A program made the position numbers and the translations under genes. DNA of 64,000 bases from Deltaproteobacteria bacterium (GTDB taxonomy: Bacteria; Myxococcota_A; UBA9042; PHBI01): NCBI GenBank assembly GCA_020632715.1, contig JACKFA010000001.1, positions 1,550,001 to 1,614,000 of the forward strand, in the 5' to 3' direction. Position 1 is the stretch's first letter. Every line of letters starts with the position of its first letter. The notes under the pieces were generated by a model that did no database searches, had not been told where the DNA came from, and saw nothing but the letters and a program-made list of their open reading frames with translations. Below are positions 8,220 to 16,324 of the stretch, one piece after another.

Positions 8220-9238
8220 GTCGCGACCTCGGCCTGCGACGGGCGCCAGCGGAGGAGCGCGAGGAAGAGCGGGCCGCCGACGAGCGCCGTCAGGACGCCG
8301 ACCGGGAGCTCGGTTCCGAGGGCCGGGGAGAGCGCCGAGACGACGGCGTCGGCGACGACGACGAAGGCGCCGCCGACGAGGGCCGAGATCGGGAGCAGCG
8401 CGCGGTGGTCGGGTCCGAGGGCGAGGCGCACGGCGTGGGGCACGATGAGGCCGACGAAGCCGATGAGGCCGGTCACGGCGACGACGGCGCCGATAGGGAC
8501 CGAGAGGAGCACGAAGAGGCGGAGGCGGAGGCGGTCGGGGTCGACGCCGAGGCTGCGCGCGGTGTCGTCGCCGAGGGCGAGGACGTCGAGGGAGCGCGCG
8601 TGGGCGAGCGCGGCGGCGAGGCCGACGGCGAAGGCGCCGGCGAGGATCGGGAGGAGGGCGGGGCGCGACGGGTCGGCGCCGACGGAGCCCATGAGGCGGA
8701 AGACGGCGGCCTGGAGGGCGCCCGGGTCGGCGAAGGCCTGGAGCACCATGAGGCCGGCGCCGGCGAGGGCGTTGAAGACGACGCCGACGAGGAGGACGCG
8801 GAGGGGGGCGACGCGGCCGCGCTCGCTCGCGAGGGCGGTGACGAGGAGGAGGGCGCCGAGGGCGCCGAGGAAGCCGCCGGTGGGGGCGGCGACGGCGGCG
8901 CCGAGGCCCGTGAGGACGGCGGCGGTCGAGCCGAGGGCGGCGCCGCCGGAGACGCCGAGGATGAACGGGTCGGCGAGCGCGTTCCGGAGGAGCCCCTGGA
9001 GGGCCGCGCCGGAGAGGGCGAGGGTGGCGCCGGCGACGAGCCCCTGGAGGACGCGCGGCACCTGAAGGGACCAGAGCGCGCGCGCCTGCCAGCTCGCCGG
9101 GTCGTCGAGGGCCGTTTTGAGATCGAGCTCCGGCATGCCGAGGGCGAACGCGAGCGCGACGGCGGCGAGCAAGACGACGAAGGCGACGGCGACCGCCACG
9201 GCGAGGCGCCGGGCGGTGAGCGGGGCGCGCGCCGTCAC
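8216..9238 (-). CDS. FecCD/BtuC-family ABC transporter permease
   Basis: This 340-residue integral membrane protein has about ten hydrophobic helices. Family signatures include LQVPRVLQGLVAGATLALSG, GAALQGLLRNALADPFILGV and LIGFVGLIVPHAVRLALG, the last near the coupling region. It would form the channel for corrinoid, haem or siderophore uptake across the inner membrane. The start GTG 9238 overlaps the binding-protein stop by four bases. The much longer open frame extending upstream in this frame is Arg-rich and is a shadow of the binding-protein gene. Confidence 0.94.
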   Translation of the reverse strand: MTARAPLTARRLAVAVAVAFVVLLAAVALAFALGMPELDLKTALDDPASWQARALWSLQVPRVLQGLVAGATLALSGAALQGLLRNALADPFILGVSGGAALGSTAAVLTGLGAAVAAPTGGFLGALGALLLVTALASERGRVAPLRVLLVGVVFNALAGAGLMVLQAFADPGALQAAVFRLMGSVGADPSRPALLPILAGAFAVGLAAALAHARSLDVLALGDDTARSLGVDPDRLRLRLFVLLSVPIGAVVAVTGLIGFVGLIVPHAVRLALGPDHRALLPISALVGGAFVVVADAVVSALSPALGTELPVGVLTALVGGPLFLALLRWRPSQAEVAT

Positions 9239-10107
9239 CGGGCGGCCGCGGCGCGGTCGAGGAGCGCCGCGAGCGGGGCGACGGCGTCGGCGAGCCAGGG
9301 GCCGTTCTGGGCGAGGTGGTCGTCGGGCCAGACGCGCACCTGCCCGCGCCTCGCGGCGGGCAGGTCGGGGAGGGCCTGCCGCCAGTAGGCGAGCGCGGCG
9401 GCGTCGTCGGGGAGGGCCGCGTCGGGGGCCACGTGGAGCACGAGCTCCGGGGCGCGCGCGAGCACCGCCTCGAGCCCGAGGCGCACCGTGAGCCCGCCGT
9501 CGTGAACGACGTTCACGCCGCCGACGGCCGCGAGGAGCTCGCTCACGTGGTCGCCGCCGGCGGTCGTGTAGACGAAGCCCGGCTCGGTGCCGTAGACGAC
9601 GAGGACCTTGACGGGGCCGCGCTCCGTGGCCCGGGCGCGCCCGGCGGCGAGCGCCGCGTCGAGGCGGGCGACCAGCGCCTCGGCCTCGGGTGTCGCGCCG
9701 AGGCGCGCGCCGAGGGTGAGCGTGGCGGCGCGCATGTCGGCGAGGGTCACGAAGGGGAGGGGGAGCGTCTCGACCCCGAGCGCGGCGAGCTTCTCGCGCG
9801 TCGGGGCCTGCGAGGGGTAGTCCCCGACGAGCACGAGGTCGGGCTCCTGCGCGAGGACGCGCTCGGGGGGCGGGTTCGTGTCGCCGACGACCGGCACGCC
9901 CGGGGCGTGGCCGTAACGCGTGACGCCGACGAGGTGGTCGGCCTCGCCGAGCGCCACGACGACCGCGGTGGCGGCGGGCACGATGGAGACGACGCGCGGG
10001 GCGGGGGCCGGGCGCGGGCCGTCGCGGCGCCCGCAGGCGGCGGCGAGCGCGGCGAGGGCGGCGAGGATCAGCGCGAGGCGCGGGCGCTTCGGGGTAGTGC
10101 GGGGCAA
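9235..10107 (-). CDS. Periplasmic substrate-binding lipoprotein of a BtuF/FhuD-type importer
   Basis: The mature protein follows a lipoprotein leader, LALILAALAALAAACG, with the lipobox Cys near residue 24 of the proposed product. The body matches the class III (BtuF-like) binding fold: RVVSIVPAATAVVVALGEAD, PDLVLVGDYPSQAPTREKL, and a C-terminal PPLL-like lobe. The start is uncertain. TTG 10107 gives a well-proportioned leader (290 residues), while the frame stays open to a TTG at 10257 (340 residues); neither has a good ribosome-binding site and no ATG is available. It is the promoter-proximal gene of the five-gene leftward operon, divergent from gmd. No B12 riboswitch pattern was recognised upstream, so the substrate is unresolved between corrinoid, haem and siderophore. 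Confidence 0.88.
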   Translation of the reverse strand: MPRTTPKRPRLALILAALAALAAACGRRDGPRPAPAPRVVSIVPAATAVVVALGEADHLVGVTRYGHAPGVPVVGDTNPPPERVLAQEPDLVLVGDYPSQAPTREKLAALGVETLPLPFVTLADMRAATLTLGARLGATPEAEALVARLDAALAAGRARATERGPVKVLVVYGTEPGFVYTTAGGDHVSELLAAVGGVNVVHDGGLTVRLGLEAVLARAPELVLHVAPDAALPDDAAALAYWRQALPDLPAARRGQVRVWPDDHLAQNGPWLADAVAPLAALLDRAAAAR

Positions 10108-10352
10108 GGTCGTCGTCGTGTCGCGGGCGGCGTCCGCGGGGTCGGGATCGCCGCGCCCCGCCGTCGTACCGCGCGGCGCTCGCGACAGGCAAGCGTCGCC
10201 GACCGGCGAGGGCGGGGCGGCGGCCGGTGTCCTCGTGACGATCGAGATCGCCGGCAAAGGTAACCCACGTTGCAGTCGGCGGCCCTTTGGCTTAACAGGG
10301 GGACCGCTCCGGAGGGCAGGTGACAGCCCACCACGCAGCGGACGAGAGGCGC

Positions 10353-11420
10353 ATGGACAAGTCGAAGGTCGCTTTCGTCACCGGCATCACCGGTCAGGAC
10401 GGGTCGTACCTCGCGGAGCTCCTGCTCGGCAAAGGCTACGAGGTGCACGGGCTCATCCGCCGCTCGAGCTCCTTCAACACCGAGCGCATCGAGCACATCT
10501 ACCAGGACCCGCACGAGCGCGACGTGCGGCTCCACCTGCACTACGGCGACCTCACCGACGCCTCGAACCTCTCGCGCCTCCTCGAGAAGGTCGCGCCCGA
10601 CGAGATCTACAACCTCGGCGCGCAGAGCCACGTCGCCGTGTCGTTCCAGGTGCCGGACTACACGGCGCAGGTGAGCGGCATGGGGACGCTCCGCCTCCTC
10701 GACGCCATCAAGGAGACGGGCGTCCGGACGCGCTTCTACCAGGCGTCGACGAGCGAGCTCTACGGGCTCGTGCAGGAGACGCCGCAGACCGAGAAGACCC
10801 CGTTCTACCCGCGCTCGCCGTACGCCGTCGCGAAGCTCTTCGCGTACTGGACGGTGGTGAACTACCGCGAGGCGTACGGCCTCTACGCGTGCAACGGGAT
10901 CCTCTTCAACCACGAGAGCCCGCGGCGCGGGAAGACGTTCGTCACGAAGAAGGTCACGCGGGCGGCGGCGCGCATCGCGCAGGGGCTCGACGAGCGGCTC
11001 TACCTCGGCAACCTCGACGCCCGGCGCGACTGGGGCTACGCGCCCGAGTACGTGGACGCGATGTGGCGCATGCTGCAGCAGGACACGCCGCGCGACTTCG
11101 TCATCGCGACCGGCGAGACGCACACGGTGCGGGAGCTGTGCGCGCACGCGTTCGCGCGCGTCGGGCTCCCGCTCCGGTGGGAGGGGGAGGGCGTGGACGA
11201 GCGCGGGATCAGCGTCGCGGACGGGCGGGTGCTCGTCGAGGTCGATCCCGCCTACTTCCGGCCGACGGAGGTCGACCTCCTGCTCGGCGACGCGAGCCTC
11301 GCCCGGCGCGAGCTCGGCTGGGCGCCGCAGACGACGTTCTCGGAGCTCGTGAACCTGATGACGGACGCGGATCTCGTCGAGGCGCGCGCGGAGCGCGCCG
11401 TTCTTGGAGGCCAGCGATGA
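10353..11420 (+). CDS. gmd: GDP-mannose 4,6-dehydratase
   Basis: This 355-residue SDR-family enzyme converts GDP-D-mannose to GDP-4-keto-6-deoxy-D-mannose, the first step to GDP-L-fucose and related sugars. It shows the nucleotide-binding TGITGQDGSYLAELLL at the N terminus, RRSSSFNTERIEHIY, NLGAQSHVAVSF, the catalytic STSELYG and YPRSPYAVAK (YxxxK), and FNHESPRRGKTFVTKK, all hallmark GMD sequences. ATG 10353 is preferred over an in-frame GTG at 10320 because GAGAGG lies just upstream and TGITGQ is then correctly spaced. Its stop overlaps the next gene's ATG (ATGA). Confidence 0.97.
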   Translation: MDKSKVAFVTGITGQDGSYLAELLLGKGYEVHGLIRRSSSFNTERIEHIYQDPHERDVRLHLHYGDLTDASNLSRLLEKVAPDEIYNLGAQSHVAVSFQVPDYTAQVSGMGTLRLLDAIKETGVRTRFYQASTSELYGLVQETPQTEKTPFYPRSPYAVAKLFAYWTVVNYREAYGLYACNGILFNHESPRRGKTFVTKKVTRAAARIAQGLDERLYLGNLDARRDWGYAPEYVDAMWRMLQQDTPRDFVIATGETHTVRELCAHAFARVGLPLRWEGEGVDERGISVADGRVLVEVDPAYFRPTEVDLLLGDASLARRELGWAPQTTFSELVNLMTDADLVEARAERAVLGGQR

Positions 11421-12364
11421 TCGACCTCTCGCAGAAGCGGGTCTGCGTCACCGGCGGCGGCGGTTTCCTCGGCGGCTACGTCGTGGAGCGGCTCCACCGG
11501 CGCGGCTGCGAGCGCGTGTTCGTCGCGCGCTCGAAGGACTTCGATCTGCGCGAGCGGAGCGAGGTGCGGCGCCTCTACGAGGTCGCGCGCCCCGACATCG
11601 TCATCCACCTCGCGGCCGTCGTCGGCGGCATCGGCGCGAACCGCGAGAACCCGGGGTCCTTCTTCTACGAGAACCTCGTGATGGGGGTCGAGGTCATCGA
11701 GCAGGCGCGGCGGGCGGGCGTCGAGAAGGTCGTCACGGCCGGCACGATCTGCGCCTACCCGAAGCACGCGACCGTGCCGTTCCGCGAGGACGACCTCTGG
11801 AGCGGCTACCCCGAGGAGACGAACGCCCCCTACGGCATCGCGAAGAAGGCGCTCCTCGTGATGTCGCAGGCGTACCGGCAGCAGTACGGGATGAACGCGA
11901 TCTACCTCCTGCCGGTGAACCTCTACGGCCCTAAGGACAACTTCGACCCGGCGTCGTCGCACGTGATCCCGGCGATGATCCGGAAGTTCATCGACGCGCG
12001 GCAGGCGGGCGCGGACCACGTGACCCTCTGGGGCGACGGGACGCCGACGCGCGAGTTCCTGCACGCGCGCGACGCCGCCGAGGGCATCGTCCTCGCGACC
12101 GAGCGCTACGACGACCCCGAGCCGGTCAACCTCGGCACGGGGCAGGAGATCGCCATCAGCGAGCTCGCCGAGCTCATCCGCGAGCTCACGCACTTCGGGG
12201 GCGAGATCCGCTGGGACACGTCGAAGCCGAACGGGCAGCCGCGGCGCTGCCTGTCGACGGAGCGGGCGCTGTCGAAGTTCGGCTTCCGCGCGCGGACGAC
12301 GCTCGACGTGGGCCTCAAGGAGACGATCGTGTGGTGGGAGGACGAGGGGCGCGACCGTGAGTGA
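11417..12364 (+). CDS. fcl: GDP-L-fucose synthase (epimerase/reductase)
   Basis: This 315-residue SDR enzyme acts after Gmd, epimerising and reducing the 4-keto sugar to GDP-L-fucose. It carries the Rossmann motif TGGGGFLGGYVVERL, DIVIHLAAVVGGIGANRENP, the catalytic TICAYPKHATVPFREDDLW, NAPYGIAKKALLVM (YxxxK) and NLYGPKDNFDPASSHVIPA, all typical of Fcl/WcaG. It overlaps gmd by four bases and the following xdhC by eight. The pair would supply fucose for surface polysaccharide, although no glycosyltransferase is nearby. Confidence 0.96.
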   Translation: MIDLSQKRVCVTGGGGFLGGYVVERLHRRGCERVFVARSKDFDLRERSEVRRLYEVARPDIVIHLAAVVGGIGANRENPGSFFYENLVMGVEVIEQARRAGVEKVVTAGTICAYPKHATVPFREDDLWSGYPEETNAPYGIAKKALLVMSQAYRQQYGMNAIYLLPVNLYGPKDNFDPASSHVIPAMIRKFIDARQAGADHVTLWGDGTPTREFLHARDAAEGIVLATERYDDPEPVNLGTGQEIAISELAELIRELTHFGGEIRWDTSKPNGQPRRCLSTERALSKFGFRARTTLDVGLKETIVWWEDEGRDRE

Positions 12365-13205
12365 CGCGGCGCTCCATCGGGCGCTCGCCGAGCTCGTCGA
12401 GGCCGGGACGCCCTGCGCGACGGCGCAGATCGTGCGCGCGACGGGGTCGATCCCGAACGAGGTCGGCGCGCTCATGCTCGTCGGGCACGGCGGGGCGCTC
12501 CTCGGCGGCACGGTCGGCGGCGGCGGCATCGAGCTGCAGACGCTCATCGCGGCGGGCGAGGCCATCGAGGAGGGCAAGTCGCGCCTCGTCACGGCGAAGC
12601 TCACCGAGAAGGAGGCCGGCGGCATCGGCATGATGTGCGGCGGGTCGGTCGACGTGTTCGTGCACGTCTACGTCCCCGAGCCGCGGCTCCTCCTGTGCGG
12701 CGCCGGGCACATCAACAAGTGCCTCGCCCCGCTCGCGCTCGGGCTCGGGTTCCGGGTGACGGTGGTCGACGACCGCGCGGAGTGGGCCAACGAGGCGGCG
12801 TACCCGGGCGCGCGGGTGGTCGTGGCGCGGCCGGAGGACGCCATGGCGTCGCTCGGGGTCGACCGGCGGACCTACGTGGTCGTGGCGACGCGCGACCGCG
12901 ACACGGCGGCCATCATCGCGGCGTCGAAGACGGACGCGCCGTACATCGGGGTGGTCGCGTCGAAGCGGAAGGCGATCCAGATCGGCAAGCACCTCGCCGA
13001 CTCGGGCGAGGTCGACCTCGAGGCGCTGCTCCCGCGCTTCCACGCGCCGATCGGGCTCGACCTCGGCGGGCGCACGCCGGAGGCGGTGGCGCTCAGCATC
13101 GCGAGCGAGCTCCAGGCGCACCGCTACGGACACGACGCGGCGCCGATGCGCGTGTCGGCGGAGAGGATGCTATCGACCCTCGAGAAGACGAGCTCGTCGC
13201 GCTGA
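12357..13205 (+). CDS. XdhC/CoxI-family molybdenum-enzyme maturation protein
   Basis: This 282-residue protein has the XdhC N-terminal domain (GTPCATAQIVRATGSIPNEV, GTVGGGGIELQTL) and a C-terminal NAD-like Rossmann domain (LLLCGAGHINKCLAPLALGL, YIGVVASKRKA, PIGLDLGGRTPEAVALSI). XdhC proteins bind and sulfurate the molybdenum cofactor and insert it into xanthine-dehydrogenase-family enzymes. The start is GTG 12357, inside the end of fcl. The matching hydroxylase subunits lie about 17 kb downstream at 30.7-34.4 kb. The next gene, a MocA-like transferase, probably acts in the same pathway. Confidence 0.95.
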   Translation: MSDAALHRALAELVEAGTPCATAQIVRATGSIPNEVGALMLVGHGGALLGGTVGGGGIELQTLIAAGEAIEEGKSRLVTAKLTEKEAGGIGMMCGGSVDVFVHVYVPEPRLLLCGAGHINKCLAPLALGLGFRVTVVDDRAEWANEAAYPGARVVVARPEDAMASLGVDRRTYVVVATRDRDTAAIIAASKTDAPYIGVVASKRKAIQIGKHLADSGEVDLEALLPRFHAPIGLDLGGRTPEAVALSIASELQAHRYGHDAAPMRVSAERMLSTLEKTSSSR

Positions 13206-13771
13206 TCACGGCCGCGGGCCGATCGTCGCGGATGGGAGAGGCGAAGGCGCTGCTCGCCTGGGGCGGGCGGCCGCTGGTCGTGCACCAGTGCGAGGCGCTG
13301 CGCGGGTTTCGGGACGTGGTGGTCGTGGTCGGGCACGACGCGGCCGCGATCGAGGCCGCCGCGGCGCTGCCGGCGGGGGCGCGCTGGGTCGAGAACGCGC
13401 GCTGGGCCGAGGGGCGCTCGACGAGCCTCGAGGCGGGGGCGCGGGCGCTGCCGGACGACGCCGCCGGGGTGCTCGTGGCGGCGGTGGACCAGCCGCTCGA
13501 CGAGGCCGTCGTGCGCGCGCTCGTCGCGGCGTACCGGCCTGGGGAGCACGCCGTCGTCGAGCCCATCCGGGGAGGGCGGCGCGGTCACCCGGTGTTGCTC
13601 GGGGTCGGCGCCGTGACGGCGCTGCGGCGGGCCGGTGAGCACGACGAGGGGCTCCGCGGGATCGTACGCGACGCCCGCGCGCGCGGCGGGGTGGTCGTCG
13701 AGGTCGGCGGCGAGGAGCTGAACCTCAACACGCCGGCGGCGTACCGGGCGGCGCGGGAGGAGGAGACGTGA
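13202..13771 (+). CDS. MocA-like molybdenum cofactor nucleotidyltransferase, probable CTG start
   Basis: The product, about 189 residues, is a MobA/MocA-type NTP transferase. It opens with the nucleotide-binding signature ITAAGRSSRMGEAKALLAWG, then VVVVGHDAAAIEAAA, GVLVAAVDQPLDEAVV with the metal-binding Asp, and GHPVLLG. MocA attaches CMP to molybdopterin for hydroxylases; a GMP or other sugar-nucleotide role is less likely beside xdhC. No ATG, GTG or TTG occurs in this frame at a sensible distance upstream. CTG 13202 overlaps the xdhC stop as CTGA, exactly like neighbouring GTGA/ATGA junctions, and places the signature at residue 2. I take it as the likely but unusual start; the 5' boundary remains inferred. 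The stop overlaps the next gene's GTG. Confidence 0.82.
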   Translation: MITAAGRSSRMGEAKALLAWGGRPLVVHQCEALRGFRDVVVVVGHDAAAIEAAAALPAGARWVENARWAEGRSTSLEAGARALPDDAAGVLVAAVDQPLDEAVVRALVAAYRPGEHAVVEPIRGGRRGHPVLLGVGAVTALRRAGEHDEGLRGIVRDARARGGVVVEVGGEELNLNTPAAYRAAREEET

Positions 13772-14823
13772 ACGTGAAGCGAGCGGTGATCGGGATCGTG
13801 GCGGTGGTGGCGGCGCTCGGCGCGGACGCGACGGCGTCGGCGTGCACGACCTTCCGCATGGAGCGCGGTGGCGACGTGGTCGTCGGCAAGAGCTACGACT
13901 GGAGCGACGGCGGCGGGCTCGTGGTCGCGAACCCGCGCGGGCTCGCGAAGACGGCGCTCGTGATGGATCCGCGGGACGAGCCCGCGACGTGGACGGCCAA
14001 GTACGCGAGCGTCACGTTCAACCAGTACGGGCGCGAGCTCCCGAACGGCGGGATGAACGAGGCGGGGCTCGTGGTCGAGGTGATGTGGCTCCAGGAGACG
14101 GCCTGGGAGCTGCGCGACGAGCGGCCGGCCGTGAACGAGCTCCAGTGGATCCAGATGCAGCTCGATCGCTTCGCGACCACGGCGGAGGTCGTCCGGCACG
14201 CGCGCGAGGTGCGCGTGGCGCCGGTGTACGGGGCAGTGCACTGGCTCGTGTGCGACGCGGCCGGGGCGTGCGCGGCGCTCGAGGTGCTCGACCGGAAGCT
14301 CGTCGTCACGGAGGGGGCGGCGCTCGCGGCGCCGGTGCTGACGAACGACACGGCGGCGGCGTCGCGGGCGGCGCTCGAGCGGGCCGCGGGCGGCGAGGCG
14401 GCGACGGGGCCGGGCTCGCTCGCGCGCTACGTGCGGGCGGCGCGGCGGGCGGCGGCGCCGGCGAAGGGGCCGCTCGTGGCGGCGGCGATGGCGACGCTCG
14501 ACGACGTGCGGACGTCGGCGACGCAGTGGAACATCGTGTACGAGCCGAAGCGGGGGCGCGTGCACTTCCGGACGCGGGCGGAGGCGGCGGTGAAGACGCT
14601 CGACCTGAAGGCGCTCGCGCGCGGCTGCGACGAGGAGGCGGTGGCGCTCGACATCGACGCGGCCGACGCGGGCGACGCGACGGCGCGGTTCCGGCCCGTG
14701 ACGCGCGCGGTGAACCGGGCGCGGATCGTCGAGAGCCTCGGGAAGCTCGGGCGGCAGGGGATGATCGGGCTCGCGGACCGCGTGGCGGCCTACCCCGAGG
14801 GGATGCGCTGCGAGGCGCCGTGA
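13768..14823 (+). CDS. Exported linear-amide C-N hydrolase (choloylglycine hydrolase/penicillin V acylase family)
   Basis: This 351-residue protein has a signal peptide (VIGIVAVVAALGADATASA) whose cleavage would expose Cys26 as the N-terminal nucleophile of an Ntn hydrolase, CTTFRM. Other family landmarks are VVGKSYDWSDG (an equivalent of GRNMDW), NQYGRELPNGGMNEAGLVVE, APVLTNDT and TQWNIVYEPKRG. The family cleaves conjugated bile salts, penicillin V, acyl-homoserine lactones and other amides. The substrate here is unknown, and the signal peptide points to the periplasm. The start GTG overlaps the previous stop by four bases, making it the last gene of the gmd operon. Confidence 0.9.
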   Translation: MNVKRAVIGIVAVVAALGADATASACTTFRMERGGDVVVGKSYDWSDGGGLVVANPRGLAKTALVMDPRDEPATWTAKYASVTFNQYGRELPNGGMNEAGLVVEVMWLQETAWELRDERPAVNELQWIQMQLDRFATTAEVVRHAREVRVAPVYGAVHWLVCDAAGACAALEVLDRKLVVTEGAALAAPVLTNDTAAASRAALERAAGGEAATGPGSLARYVRAARRAAAPAKGPLVAAAMATLDDVRTSATQWNIVYEPKRGRVHFRTRAEAAVKTLDLKALARGCDEEAVALDIDAADAGDATARFRPVTRAVNRARIVESLGKLGRQGMIGLADRVAAYPEGMRCEAP

Positions 14824-14845
14824 GCGTCGTTCACCAAGCACCTCG

Positions 14846-14883
14846 CCCGCGGCCCTGAGCGCGCGTCCGCTGGCGCTCGCGGG
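14846..14883 (+). terminator. GC-rich hairpin after the gmd operon
   Basis: An interrupted stem is formed by CCCGC with GCGGG and an inner GAGCGC with GCGCTC, 23 bp after the last operon stop. No T-run follows, so it is at best a weak terminator or an RNA-stabilising hairpin. Confidence 0.3.
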
Positions 14884-14908
14884 CGCCCTGCCGTACACCT
14901 GACGCGCC

Positions 14909-16198
14909 ATGACCGCGATCCCCGACGTCGTCATCGTCGGCGCCGGCACCGCCGGAGCCGCCGCCGCCCTCCACTGCGCCCGCGCCGGGCTCGCCACCGT
15001 CTGCCTCGACCGCCGCCCGCTCGGCGAGGCCGGCGCGCGCTGGGTCAACGGCGTCCCCGCCTGGGCCTTCGACGAGACGGACCTCCCGCGCCCCGTGCGC
15101 CCCGAGCTCCGCGGCGACGGCGCTCCCTTCCACCTCGTCGTCGGCTGGGGCCCCGACCGCCTCACCGTCGACCGCCACGGCGTCCTCGAGGTCGACATGC
15201 GGGCGCTCACCGACCGCCTGCAGCGCCTCGCCACCGCCGCCGGCGCCACGTTCGTCGGCGACGCGCGCGTCACCGGCTTCGACGGCGCCGACCGCCTCGA
15301 CACCACCGCCGGCCCCTTCCGCGCCCGCCTCGCCTTCGTCGACGCCTCCGGCCTCGGCGGCGCCGGCCTCCTCCCGAGCCCGACCATCCCGCGCGCCGAC
15401 ATCTGCGCCGCCGCCCAGTACGTCCACGACCTCGCCGATCGCGACGCCGCCAACGCCTTCCTCGCCCGCTTCGGCGCCGCCGGGGGCGAGGCCGTCTGCT
15501 TCACCGGCGTCGCCGGCGGCTACTCCATCGTCAACGTCCGCGTCCACGGCGACGACGTCTCGATCCTGACGGGCTCCATCCCGGCCCTCGGCCACGCCTC
15601 CGGCGCCCGCCTCCACGCCGACTTCGTCGCCGCCCACCCCTTCGTCGGCCCGGCCCGCTTCGGCGGCGCCCGCCCCATCCCCCTCGCGCGCCCCCACGCC
15701 CGCCTCGCGAGCGCCCGCGTCGCCCTCCTCGGCGACGCCGGCTCCCAGGTCTTCCCCGCCCACGGCTCCGGGATCGCCGCGCAGCTCGTCGGCGCGCGCC
15801 TCCTCGCGGACGCGCTCTCCGCCGGCGAGGGCCCGCTCGGCTACCAGCGCCGCTGGCAGCGCGCCTGGGGCGGCCTCTTCGCCGCGTACGGCGTGTTCCG
15901 CCGCTTCTCCGAGACCCTCTCCCCCGAGGACCTCGGCGCCCTCGTCGCCGCCGGCCTCCTCGATCCCGACGGCGCCCGCGCCGGCATGGCGCAGCGCTGG
16001 CCGCGCCCCGATCTCACCCACCTCGCGCGCCTCGCCCGCGCCGCCGCCCGCTACCCGGGCGCCGCGCGCCGCCTCGCGCCCGTGCTCGCCCGCATGGCGC
16101 TGGCCCCCGCGATCTACCGCGCCTTCCCGCGCGATCCCGCGCGCGTCCCGGCCTGGGATCGCGTGGCCTCGCGCGTGCTCGACCGCCCGACCGCGTGA
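14909..16198 (+). CDS. FAD-dependent oxidoreductase (flavin monooxygenase/geranylgeranyl-reductase-like)
   Basis: This 429-residue flavoprotein has an N-terminal FAD dinucleotide fold (VVIVGAGTAGAAAALHCARA) and the second FAD-contact motif RVALLGDAGSQVFPAHGSGI near residue 275. This resembles the PHBH-fold oxidoreductases that include geranylgeranyl reductases, squalene-type monooxygenases and flavin halogenases. The halogenase WxWxIP signature is not seen. A C-terminal helical region is rich in Arg and Leu. No clear Shine-Dalgarno precedes the ATG. It stands alone between hairpins, so the substrate cannot be suggested. Confidence 0.85.
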   Translation: MTAIPDVVIVGAGTAGAAAALHCARAGLATVCLDRRPLGEAGARWVNGVPAWAFDETDLPRPVRPELRGDGAPFHLVVGWGPDRLTVDRHGVLEVDMRALTDRLQRLATAAGATFVGDARVTGFDGADRLDTTAGPFRARLAFVDASGLGGAGLLPSPTIPRADICAAAQYVHDLADRDAANAFLARFGAAGGEAVCFTGVAGGYSIVNVRVHGDDVSILTGSIPALGHASGARLHADFVAAHPFVGPARFGGARPIPLARPHARLASARVALLGDAGSQVFPAHGSGIAAQLVGARLLADALSAGEGPLGYQRRWQRAWGGLFAAYGVFRRFSETLSPEDLGALVAAGLLDPDGARAGMAQRWPRPDLTHLARLARAAARYPGAARRLAPVLARMALAPAIYRAFPRDPARVPAWDRVASRVLDRPTA

Positions 16199-16219
16199 GC
16201 GCCGCCGCGACCTGCCTCT

Positions 16220-16240
16220 CCGCGGGCTCGCCGCCCGCGG
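16220..16240 (+). terminator. Hairpin downstream of the flavoprotein gene
   Basis: CCGCGGG and CCCGCGG form a perfect 7-bp stem with a 7-nt loop, 22 bp after the stop. The lack of a following T-run makes intrinsic termination uncertain. Confidence 0.3.
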
Positions 16241-16324
16241 TCCCGAGCACCGGAGACGCCGCTGGCAGGTGACGAATCCCCCCGGTTCTGCTTAAGATCG
16301 ACCCGGCGGGGAACGACCTGACGC

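Noticed and set aside
9494..9518. GTGAACGACGTTCACG-like palindrome
   Set aside because: It lies inside the binding-protein coding sequence with conserved protein context, so an operator is unlikely.
10108..10352. Possible cobalamin riboswitch upstream of the BtuF-like operon
   Set aside because: Looked for B12-box and core elements on the minus strand and found none in order; only GC-rich sequence with no convincing fold.
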